From: Fimisoma avicola | GTDB taxonomy: Bacteria > Bacillota > Clostridia > Peptostreptococcales > Anaerovoracaceae | NCBI GenBank assembly: GCA_018714945.1 | Contig: DVMO01000086.1 | Coordinates: forward strand, 1-32,900 | Length of the DNA stretch: 32,900 nucleotides | Direction: 5' to 3' | Shown: positions 1 to 6,080 of the stretch, one piece after another | How positions within the stretch are numbered: the stretch's first letter is position 1 | Layout of the letters: each line of letters opens with the position of its first letter | Translations under genes and position numbers: made by a program | Notes under the pieces: generated by a model | What the model was told of the DNA's origin: nothing | Seen by the model: the letters and a program-made list of their open reading frames with translations, nothing else | Database searches by the model: none

Positions 1-83
1 AGCGGGGCCGGATACACCTAAAAAATCAGCAATTTTTATCATACTGAAAGATAAGATAGGAAAAAAGAAGACCAGGCCAAGAA

Positions 84-118
84 AAACCCCGGACGATCGC
101 ACAATTTGTCCGGGGTTT
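84..118. terminator. Perfect 11-bp hairpin, terminator-like
   Basis: AAACCCCGGAC (84-94) pairs perfectly with GTCCGGGGTTT (108-118) around a 13-nt loop. Read on the minus strand the stem is followed by TTTTTCTT, so it would serve as a second terminator for the minus-strand purine nucleoside phosphorylase operon. On the plus strand the tail is weaker. Confidence 0.5.
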
Positions 119-129
119 GTCTACGGTCT

Positions 130-160
130 GAAAGGACCCGCCTGCAAGGCGGGTCCTTTC
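130..160. terminator. Perfect 13-bp hairpin, possible terminator
   Basis: GAAAGGACCCGCC (130-142) and GGCGGGTCCTTTC (148-160) form a perfect 13-bp stem with a 5-nt loop TGCAA. Neither side carries a clean T-tract. It could be an old terminator of a gene lying left of the window or part of a stacked set of hairpins between two transcription units. The structure is certain, the role is not. Confidence 0.4.
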
Positions 161-171
161 GGGTTTGTCAT

Positions 172-224
172 GGTATAAAAAAGGTATGCTGTCCTGAACG
201 GCTATTTCGTCAGGACGGCATACC
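172..224 (-). terminator. Intrinsic terminator of the deoD-type PNP operon
   Basis: GGTATGCTGTCCTGA (183-197) pairs with TCAGGACGGCATACC (210-224): 15 bp with one T-G wobble. On the minus strand the stem is followed directly by TTTTTT (177-182). It lies about 60 bases after the stop of the minus-strand phosphorylase gene, so it is the primary terminator for that operon. Confidence 0.8.
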
Positions 225-283
225 ATCTTGAGATGTTTGCTTTATGGACGGCCAGCGATAAGCTGATGCTGCGCGGCACTTTC

Positions 284-1099
284 CTACCAGCGGCTTACCA
301 GTTCCCTTACCCAGCTGCAGAGGTTTTCACTGGCCCTGTCTGCGGTCTTGAGGACTTCTGCATGGTCGTGCTTGGTCTTGGAGATCCCTGTAGCCATATT
401 GGTTATGCAGGAAATCCCCAGAACCTTAATGCCCAGATAATTGGCTGCGATGACTTCAGGCACGGTTGACATGCCTACTGCATCTGCGCCGAGAGCGGCA
501 AAAGCCCTGATCTCGGCTGCTGTTTCAAAGCAAGGTCCAGGAAAGAAGATGTACACGCCATGTTCGTATTCAAGGCCCATATGGTCAGCTATCTCCTGAG
601 CCTTGTGGATGAGCTCTCTGTTGTACGCTTCCGTCATGTCCGGAAAACGGGGACCGAGGCGGTCGTCATTTATACCGATCAGAGAATTGTTGGCCGAGAA
701 ATTTATATGGTCTGTTATTATCATCAGATCCCCCGGCTTGAAGCTTTTGTTTATCCCGCCGCAGGCGTTGGTAACGATAAGGTATCTGACTCCCAGCTGC
801 TTCATCACATACACAGGATAGGTGACCTCCTGCATATGGAAACCTTCATAGTAATGGAATCTCCCCTGCATGCATACAACGCTTTTTCCGCCTATGGAGC
901 CAAAGACCAGATTGCCTGCGTGGCCTTCAACATGGGACACAGGGAAATGAGGGATCTGGCTGTAAGGGATGACTTCTTTGTTTTCCATTATATCTACAAG
1001 ACCTCCCAGCCCGCTGCCGAGGATTATGCCTATTTCCGGGGTCTGAGAAACGGCTGCCTTTATAAATGCGGCGGATTCCATGATATTATCGTAAAGCAT
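284..1099 (-). CDS. Purine-nucleoside phosphorylase (trimeric type)
   Basis: The 271-residue product matches the trimeric (low-molecular-mass) purine nucleoside phosphorylases, which split inosine or guanosine with phosphate into the free base and (deoxy)ribose 1-phosphate in cytoplasmic purine salvage. Visible family signatures are the phosphate-site GSGLGG near residue 28, GRFHYYEG with His82, TNACGG near 110, FPGPCFET with Glu192, the AVGMSTVPE block with Met210 and CITNMATG with Asn234. Length is normal for the family. The start is set by AAAGGAG six bases ahead of ATG. It is the last gene of a minus-strand run after nfeD and the SPFH gene (11-base gap) and is followed by a clear terminator. 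A Cys stands where Ser or Gln is common in the GPxFET motif, which is tolerated. Confidence in family is high; inosine versus guanosine preference cannot be read. Confidence 0.95.
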   Translation of the reverse strand: MLYDNIMESAAFIKAAVSQTPEIGIILGSGLGGLVDIMENKEVIPYSQIPHFPVSHVEGHAGNLVFGSIGGKSVVCMQGRFHYYEGFHMQEVTYPVYVMKQLGVRYLIVTNACGGINKSFKPGDLMIITDHINFSANNSLIGINDDRLGPRFPDMTEAYNRELIHKAQEIADHMGLEYEHGVYIFFPGPCFETAAEIRAFAALGADAVGMSTVPEVIAANYLGIKVLGISCITNMATGISKTKHDHAEVLKTADRASENLCSWVRELVSRW

Positions 1100-1110
1100 T
1101 GGTTACTCCT

Positions 1111-2001
1111 TTAATCTTTGATAAATTCTTTTACGGAAGTTGCAAGGCCGGCAAGCCCCTGTATCTCGGAAGGGATGATGATCTTGGTTGCCTGGCCGTC
1201 AGCGGCTTTGGAGAAGGCTTCAAGGCTCTTGAGCTTGATAACGGAATCATCAGCTCCGGCATCTTTTATCATTTTCAGACCGTCAGCGGTAGCTTTGTTG
1301 AGCATGAGGATGGCTTCGGACTGACCTTCTGCTTCTTTGATGGCTGTCTGTTTCTTGGCTTCGGCCTGCAGTATGGCGGCTTCTTTTTGTCCTTCTGCGA
1401 TGAGGATCTGGGATTTCTTTTCGCCTTCTGCGATGAGGATGGCTTCACGCCTTTCACGCTCTGCTCTCATCTGCTTTTCCATAGCAACCTGGATATCCTT
1501 TGGAGGTGTGATGTTCTTTACCTCCACACGGTTGATCTTGATGCCCCAAGGGTCGGTGGCTTCATCGAGCACCATGCGTATCTTGGTATTGATGTGTTCT
1601 CTGCTGGTCAGAGATTCGTCAAGTTCCAGTTCACCGATGATATTTCTGAGGGTGGTGGCAGTGAGGTTTTCGATGGCGTCCATCGGGCTTTCCACACCAT
1701 AGGTATAGAGTTTCGGATCGGTTATCTGGAAATAAACTACCGTGTCTATCTCCATGGTCACATTATCTTTGGTGATGACCGGCTGCGGAGGAAAGTCTAT
1801 GACTTTTTCCTTGAGAGAGACTTTTCTGGAGATCTTGTCTATCAAAGGGATCTTAAAGTGCAGACCCACCTGCCATGTGCCGTAGTAAGCGCCGAGTCTT
1901 TCCACGACATATGCCCTTGCCTGCGGTACGATCCTGATGTTGGCTACCAGCAGCCATATTATCAGTGCTGCGACTATCAAGGCAATGATAACTTCTAACA
2001 T
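1111..2001 (-). CDS. SPFH/band-7 (stomatin-like, QmcA-type) membrane protein
   Basis: This 296-residue protein has one N-terminal membrane helix (about residues 3-22), an SPFH/band-7 domain (about 23-180), then a long charged coiled-coil rich in Ala/Glu/Lys repeats (RAERERREAILIAEGEKKSQ and onward, about 185-255). That order is typical of stomatin/QmcA scaffolds that oligomerise at the membrane and organise microdomains. It is encoded 16 bases after nfeD; NfeD-SPFH pairs are a well-known gene association and the two proteins are thought to act together in the membrane. The start follows GAAAGGA at proper spacing. No catalytic function is implied. The gene is followed by purine nucleoside phosphorylase with an 11-base gap, so the three are probably one transcript, but the phosphorylase link is likely only operonic. 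Confidence 0.93.
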   Translation of the reverse strand: MLEVIIALIVAALIIWLLVANIRIVPQARAYVVERLGAYYGTWQVGLHFKIPLIDKISRKVSLKEKVIDFPPQPVITKDNVTMEIDTVVYFQITDPKLYTYGVESPMDAIENLTATTLRNIIGELELDESLTSREHINTKIRMVLDEATDPWGIKINRVEVKNITPPKDIQVAMEKQMRAERERREAILIAEGEKKSQILIAEGQKEAAILQAEAKKQTAIKEAEGQSEAILMLNKATADGLKMIKDAGADDSVIKLKSLEAFSKAADGQATKIIIPSEIQGLAGLATSVKEFIKD

Positions 2002-2017
2002 GATATCTTATTCCTTT

Positions 2018-2473
2018 CTATTGTTGAGATTCGGGCACAACAATGAGTTTAACGCCCTCTATAGCTATAACTTTTACGAATGTGCCTTTTTCGATGAGGG
2101 TCTCATCGCGGCATACAGCGGACCATTCCTGGCCTTTTATCCGCACCTGTCCTGTTTCAAGCGGCCTGATCTGTGCTGTGACCCTTCCCGTTTCTCCGAT
2201 GAGGGCCTCCGCATTGGTGCGTACCCTGCCTGTCTTGAGCTTTTCCACAAAGATCTTTCTGGTGAAAAGGAGCAGACAGAAAGATACTATCAGGAAAACG
2301 ATGAACTGAGCGATAACAGGCACATGGAACATAGAGAGGATCAGAGCCACAAATGCTCCTGCGGCGAACCAGATAGTGGTCAGTCCTACGGTCACGGCTT
2401 CGATTATCAGAAAGATGACCGCAACGGCCAGCCAGAAAACTGCCAGGCTTATATAAGTACCGAAAATTACCAT
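2018..2473 (-). CDS. NfeD family membrane protein (short form)
   Basis: The 151-residue product has three to four hydrophobic segments in residues 8-70 followed by a soluble C-terminal OB-fold domain (about 85-147, with the typical LIGETGRV opening and a WSAVCRDE strand). This is the short NfeD type, without the N-terminal serine protease domain of long NfeD proteins. It precedes an SPFH gene by 16 bases, the usual partner arrangement. The start is preceded by GGGGAAGGA. An extended -10 (TGGTACAAT read on the minus strand, 2502-2510) lies just upstream, so this gene likely begins the nfeD-SPFH-PNP transcript. Family assignment is firm; the physiological role of such pairs remains general (membrane organisation or stress). 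Confidence 0.9.
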   Translation of the reverse strand: MVIFGTYISLAVFWLAVAVIFLIIEAVTVGLTTIWFAAGAFVALILSMFHVPVIAQFIVFLIVSFCLLLFTRKIFVEKLKTGRVRTNAEALIGETGRVTAQIRPLETGQVRIKGQEWSAVCRDETLIEKGTFVKVIAIEGVKLIVVPESQQ

Positions 2474-2501
2474 AATCCTTCCCCTTTTTTCATTTTTCTT
2501 T

Positions 2502-2510
2502 ATTGTACCA
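2502..2510 (-). promoter_or_regulatory. Extended -10 promoter element for nfeD operon
   Basis: On the minus strand TGG directly precedes TACAAT, an extended -10, about 30 bases ahead of the nfeD ATG. No good -35 is seen, which is usual for extended -10 promoters. A palindrome ATGTAA-GATT-TTACAT (2536-2551) sits about 30 bases upstream and abuts the CDF stop codon; it could be an operator or a short end-of-gene hairpin. Confidence 0.5.
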
Positions 2511-2551
2511 CATTTGAAGTCCGGCGGCTACTTTAATGTAAGATTTTACAT

Positions 2552-3721
2552 CTAAGATACATAGCTTTTATCAAACTCTACCACACAGCGAAAATCAGGG
2601 TTATATGCAGCGACGGCCTGTGACAGCAGATCCTGGATCTCATCTCTTGAACTGCGGCAGTCGGCGGCAAGCAGCACATCAAAGATAACATTGGTGTGGG
2701 TGGCCCCCGGTACTATGCGCAGGTCGTGGAAACTCAGAGCGCCGGGTATGGTTTTGAGGGTTGCGCTTATTACATTCTCAAGGGGGATCCTGTTGGGGTC
2801 ATTTACATTGATAGGGTCCATGTGGGCGGTCATCACAATGTGGAGGTCGCTGCTGATCTTCTTTTCGATATTATCCACCAGATCATGGCTTATCATCACA
2901 TCAACCTTTGAATCCACTTCTATATGGATAGATGCAAAGATCTTTCCGGGACCGTAGTTATGGACTACGAGATCGTGTATCCCCAGGACTCCGTCAAAGC
3001 TCATGGCCGCCTGTTCTATCTGCTGAACCAGCTGGGGGTCGGGTGCCTCGCCCAGAAGAGGGCTGACAGTCTCTTTTACAAGGCATATTCCGGACCACAG
3101 GATAAACAGTGCCACAAGAAGTCCGAGATAGCCGTCAATATGCAGGTCAAAAAAGTAGCCCGCCAGAAGCCCGGCAAGGACCACTGCAGTGGAGATCACA
3201 TCGTTGCGGCTGTCTGTTCCCGTGGCGATCAGCGTAAGGGAATCAATCTTTTTTCCGGCGGAAATATTGAACAAGGCCTGCCATATCTTTATGATTATGG
3301 CCAGTACCAGGACGGCTACGGCAACCCAGCTGAAATCAACCGGTTCGGGGTTTAAGATCTTATCAAAGGAACTTTTCCCCAGCTCCGCTCCAACCAGGAT
3401 TATCATTATGGATACTGCCATGCCGGCAAGGTATTCTATCCGTGCATGTCCATAGGGATGTTCCTTGTCCTCAGGCATAGACGCCAGCTTAAATCCCACA
3501 AGGGTTATAAGGGATGAAGAGGCGTCAGCCAGGTTGTTGACGGCGTCTGCCACTATGGCTATACTTCCGGAGAGCCAGCCGATGATCATTTTTGCTGCGC
3601 ACAGCAGGCTGTTGGAGATGATCCCGACTGCACCTGCCAGCTTTCCGTAGCTGTCGCGTACCTTGGGATCTTTGACATCGCTGTAGTTTTTTATGAATTT
3701 TTTAAAAAGAAAAGTTCCCAT
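2552..3721 (-). CDS. Cation diffusion facilitator (CDF) family transporter
   Basis: A CDF/MTP divalent-metal:proton antiporter of about 389 residues, with six membrane helices (about 28-300 with loops) and a cytoplasmic C-terminal ferredoxin-like domain (about 210-300), followed by an extra C-terminal segment (about 310-389) that resembles a second domain of the same kind. Numbering from the second of two adjacent ATG codons, the membrane metal site is D59-x3-N63 in helix 2 and D170-x3-D174 in helix 5 (GTDSRNDVIST). The HPYGHAR motif lies between helices 2 and 3. There is no His in the site, which argues against a zinc-specific type and is more like manganese or iron exporters; this is inference. 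The second ATG is chosen because GGAGG lies six bases ahead of it (three ahead of the first). The gene follows the TSCPD gene by about 30 bases, so they probably share a transcript. Confidence 0.92.
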   Translation of the reverse strand: MGTFLFKKFIKNYSDVKDPKVRDSYGKLAGAVGIISNSLLCAAKMIIGWLSGSIAIVADAVNNLADASSSLITLVGFKLASMPEDKEHPYGHARIEYLAGMAVSIMIILVGAELGKSSFDKILNPEPVDFSWVAVAVLVLAIIIKIWQALFNISAGKKIDSLTLIATGTDSRNDVISTAVVLAGLLAGYFFDLHIDGYLGLLVALFILWSGICLVKETVSPLLGEAPDPQLVQQIEQAAMSFDGVLGIHDLVVHNYGPGKIFASIHIEVDSKVDVMISHDLVDNIEKKISSDLHIVMTAHMDPINVNDPNRIPLENVISATLKTIPGALSFHDLRIVPGATHTNVIFDVLLAADCRSSRDEIQDLLSQAVAAYNPDFRCVVEFDKSYVS

Positions 3722-3755
3722 CATACACCTCCGAAGTAATTCTTGTCATGCCGAC

Positions 3756-4010
3756 TCATGATCTTTCTGCCACAGCTTCTTCGATGGCCTTTGTAAGCTG
3801 GTCGCTGCACGAAGTCTTGCGGAAGCCGCACTGGATGCCGGAGAGTCTCTTGAGGACTTCTTCGTAAGGCATGCCTTCCACAAGGGCGGAAAGGGCTTTG
3901 AGGTTCCCCGGACAGCCGCCTGTAAAGCGGACATTTTTAAGGATACCGTTATCTATTTCAAATTCTATCTGCCTTGAACATACGCCTTTTGGCGTGTAAC
4001 TGTAAAACAT
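3756..4010 (-). CDS. TSCPD domain protein (TIGR03905 type)
   Basis: This 84-residue protein consists of a single TSCPD domain, recognisable by the N-terminal YTPKGVCSRQIEFEI, the GGCPGNLKAL segment (residues about 31-40) and GIQCGFRKTSCSDQL (about 58-72). Free-standing TSCPD proteins of this size are common in Clostridia. The domain also occurs at the C-terminus of some vitamin-B12-dependent ribonucleotide reductases, but no catalytic activity is known for the small form. The four cysteines (in GVCSR, GCPG, QCG and SCSD) could bind metal, which is inference. AAAGGAG precedes the ATG. It is the first gene of a minus-strand unit with the CDF transporter and is divergent from ylmH. Confidence 0.88.
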   Translation of the reverse strand: MFYSYTPKGVCSRQIEFEIDNGILKNVRFTGGCPGNLKALSALVEGMPYEEVLKRLSGIQCGFRKTSCSDQLTKAIEEAVAERS

Positions 4011-4020
4011 GCAAAACTCC

Positions 4021-4072
4021 TTTCAAACATGGACATATATATGTTAAAATAAAAATATCAAACTACAACAGT
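4021..4072. promoter_or_regulatory. Divergent promoter region, TSCPD gene / ylmH
   Basis: The AT-rich 93-base gap between divergent genes holds a plus-strand extended -10 (TGTTAAAAT, 4042-4050) and, on the minus strand, TATACT (complement near 4070-4075) with a second TAACAT-like box near 4040. Either could start the respective transcript. The calls rest on consensus matching only. Confidence 0.4.
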
Positions 4073-4103
4073 ATAGCACAATTTATGAAAATAAACTACA
4101 GAT

Positions 4104-4892
4104 ATGATGGAAAACAAATTGTTATTAAATATGGCCGAAGATAAATACCGCCGTTTTGAACGGGAGTATGCCATTGTGGCTACGGATTTTTACGATCTGG
4201 CCCAGCAGTCTGTGCTGGCCTCTTTTGTGAGGGAACACGCCGGGGAAGGGGCATTGTTTTTCGGCGGATTTGAAGATGCAGAACGCAGGGGCATCATCTT
4301 TTTGCCTGACTATCTGGGGATAGGCAGCCAAAGGGAACTGGCGGATTTTTTCAGAGATAATCCTCAGGAATGCCCTTATGCCATCCTGGATGTAAAGACC
4401 GGGCAGAAAGACGCAGGCCTGAAACATTCCGACTACCTGGGTTCTCTCCTGGCCCTGGGGATAAAAAGGGAAAAGACAGGCGACATACTGGTCAGCCACA
4501 GCGGAGCCCAGATATTTGTGACAAAGGAAATCGCGCCTTATCTTGCAGAAAATTATACAAAAGCAGGAAGGGTATCCCTGAATGTTCGGGTAATCCCCAT
4601 ATCGGAACTGATGGTCACATCTCCAGACCTGAAAAGGATGAGGATAGCCATTGCTTCGCCAAGGCTTGATAACGCTGTAGCAGCGGTTTTTTCCCTGTCG
4701 CGCAGATCTGCTGCCGAAGCCATTTCAAGGGGGCTTGTTTTTGTGAACAATATGGAAGCAAAAAAGCCGGATCTTTATCTTAAAGGCGGTGAAAAGCTGG
4801 TGCTCAGAGGCAGGGGAAAAGCCATATATCTGGGAGACTGCGGAACTTCGCGCAAAGGAAAGACCTACGCCGAGTTTGACAGATATATATGA
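4104..4892 (+). CDS. ylmH: YlmH-type S4-domain RNA-binding protein
   Basis: The 262-residue protein has the N-terminal fold of YlmH (residues about 5-165, ending in the SELMVTSPDLKRMRIAI hinge) and a C-terminal S4 RNA-binding domain (about 185-245: SPRLDNAVAAVFSLSRRSAA then GLVFVNN). YlmH proteins bind the large ribosomal subunit and, in Bacillus, act in ribosome-associated quality control alongside the alanine-tailing pathway; in many Firmicutes the gene lies near divIVA and cell-division genes, which is not so here. Oddly, no Shine-Dalgarno sequence precedes either of the two adjacent ATGs (4104, 4107) or the internal ATG at 4131. The first is used because the N-terminal helix then has normal length. 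moaA follows after 31 bases. Confidence 0.88.
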   Translation: MMENKLLLNMAEDKYRRFEREYAIVATDFYDLAQQSVLASFVREHAGEGALFFGGFEDAERRGIIFLPDYLGIGSQRELADFFRDNPQECPYAILDVKTGQKDAGLKHSDYLGSLLALGIKREKTGDILVSHSGAQIFVTKEIAPYLAENYTKAGRVSLNVRVIPISELMVTSPDLKRMRIAIASPRLDNAVAAVFSLSRRSAAEAISRGLVFVNNMEAKKPDLYLKGGEKLVLRGRGKAIYLGDCGTSRKGKTYAEFDRYI

Positions 4893-4923
4893 CTTATAAA
4901 CTTTACAGGATGGCTTAGGACAG

Positions 4924-5904
4924 ATGAAAGACAGCTATGGCAGAGAGATCAATTATATAAGGATTTCGGTAACGGACAGGTGCAATCTCCGGTGCCGGTA
5001 CTGCATGCCGCCGGAAGGCGTCCGGTTCGCAAGATCTGACAAGCTCCTGACTTTTGGAGAGATAGTACGGATAGCTGATATATGCGGACGCATGGGCATA
5101 GTGAATATCCGTCTGACAGGCGGAGAACCGCTTGTGCGAAAAGATATTTCTTTTCTGATAAGGGAGCTGAAAAGCTTGCCTGCAACAAAAAATCTGAGAC
5201 TTACCACCAATGGGATCCTTCTTTCGGGAATGCTCGGCGGCCTTGCAAAAGCAGGCCTTGACGGTGTCAACATAAGCCTTGATACTCTCGACAGGGAAAA
5301 ATACAGGATGCTTACCGGATATGACGGTCTGGAGCATGTGCGTGACGCTGTTAAAAAAGCCCTGGACATGGGCTGCTTTTCTGTAAAGACCAATACGGTC
5401 ATGCTTGCCGGCATAAATGACAGCGAGCTGCCTGACATTGCCGCCATGGCCTGCAATGACAGCCTTATGGTAAGGTTCATCGAGGTCATGCCCATAGGTC
5501 TCGGAAAGAAATATGCGGGGATCTCTGCCGGCGAAGTGATGAAACGGATCTCCCAGGTCTTTGGCAGGCCGGTGCCGTCCCGGACGGCATCAGAAGGCTG
5601 CGGGCCTGCCGTATATTACAGATTTCCCGGATTAAAAGGGCAGATAGGTTTCATCAGCCCTCTGTCAGAAGGCTTCTGTCCGGGGTGCAATAAGATAAGG
5701 CTTACAGCCGAAGGCAGGCTCAAACCATGCCTGCAATACGGAGACGGATATGACCTGAGACAGATCATGCGAAAGGGCTGTACCGATGATGACATAGCTG
5801 CTCTTATACAGGAGGCAGTCATGTCCAAACCGCTGTGCCACCATTTTGAAGAAAAAAACCTGCCGGGGGAGGAAAAGGATCTGATGTCACAGATCGGAGG
5901 TTAA
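4924..5904 (+). CDS. moaA: GTP 3',8-cyclase MoaA
   Basis: A radical-SAM enzyme that converts GTP to 3',8-cyclo-7,8-dihydro-GTP, the first step of molybdopterin synthesis. The 326 residues contain the N-terminal SAM-cluster motif C20-x3-C24-x2-C27 (CNLRCRYCMPP), the GGEPL SAM-binding strand, the second 4Fe-4S site C252-x2-C255-x13-C269 (CPGCNKIRL), and the conserved C-terminal Gly-Gly (residues 325-326) needed for catalysis. It therefore looks fully functional. TTAGGA sits three bases before ATG. No other moa, moe or mod gene is in the window; the gene sits between ylmH and an adhesin, so the rest of the cofactor pathway must be elsewhere if used. Confidence 0.95.
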   Translation: MKDSYGREINYIRISVTDRCNLRCRYCMPPEGVRFARSDKLLTFGEIVRIADICGRMGIVNIRLTGGEPLVRKDISFLIRELKSLPATKNLRLTTNGILLSGMLGGLAKAGLDGVNISLDTLDREKYRMLTGYDGLEHVRDAVKKALDMGCFSVKTNTVMLAGINDSELPDIAAMACNDSLMVRFIEVMPIGLGKKYAGISAGEVMKRISQVFGRPVPSRTASEGCGPAVYYRFPGLKGQIGFISPLSEGFCPGCNKIRLTAEGRLKPCLQYGDGYDLRQIMRKGCTDDDIAALIQEAVMSKPLCHHFEEKNLPGEEKDLMSQIGG

Positions 5905-5941
5905 ACGGCAGTGAAAAATGTAAAAAAATTACAACAAGTCC

Positions 5942-5971
5942 TTGACTGGGGGCAGATGACTGTGGTAATAT
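5942..5971 (+). promoter_or_regulatory. Promoter of the adhesin leader
   Basis: TTGACT (5942-5947), an 18-base spacer and TAATAT (5966-5971) make a good housekeeping promoter 38 bases after the moaA stop. Transcription would begin near 5978 and first meet the terminator hairpin at 6031-6054 before reaching the adhesin start at 6081. Confidence 0.7.
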
Positions 5972-6012
5972 GATAACATCAAGATAAATGTAAATAAATG
6001 TAAGAAAAGCAA

Positions 6013-6054
6013 GCGGGCAAACCGCGGCACAAACGGCCGGAAGGCCGTTTTTTT
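6013..6054 (+). terminator. Intrinsic terminator inside the adhesin leader (attenuator candidate)
   Basis: AAACGGCC (6031-6038), tetraloop GGAA and GGCCGTTT (6043-6050) form an 8-bp stem running into a T-tract ending at 6054. A small upstream hairpin GCGG/CCGC (6013-6016 with 6022-6025, loop GCAAA) precedes it. CGGC at 6025-6028 could instead pair with GCCG at 6036-6039 and break the terminator. It lies between a good promoter and the adhesin ribosome binding site (GGGGG, about 6067), so it may attenuate adhesin transcription; it could also just end moaA transcripts. Confidence 0.7.
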
Positions 6055-6080
6055 ATATCAAAAAAAGGGGGATATTTATT

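Noticed and set aside
1..21. End of a plus-strand gene at the left edge
   Set aside because: One frame stops at 19-21, but with only six codons visible nothing supports a gene.
26..226. 66-codon minus-strand frame over the left-edge hairpins
   Set aside because: It runs through three perfect inverted repeats and a terminator, has no ribosome binding site, and its product looks random.
560..1114. 184-codon plus-strand frame opposite the phosphorylase gene
   Set aside because: It is antisense to a gene with complete family motifs and has no ribosome binding site.
6001..6054. Cyclic-di-GMP-I riboswitch in the adhesin leader
   Set aside because: A GGGCAAACC string is present, but the matching GACGCAAAGCC segment and the second helix are missing and the leader is too short for the aptamer.
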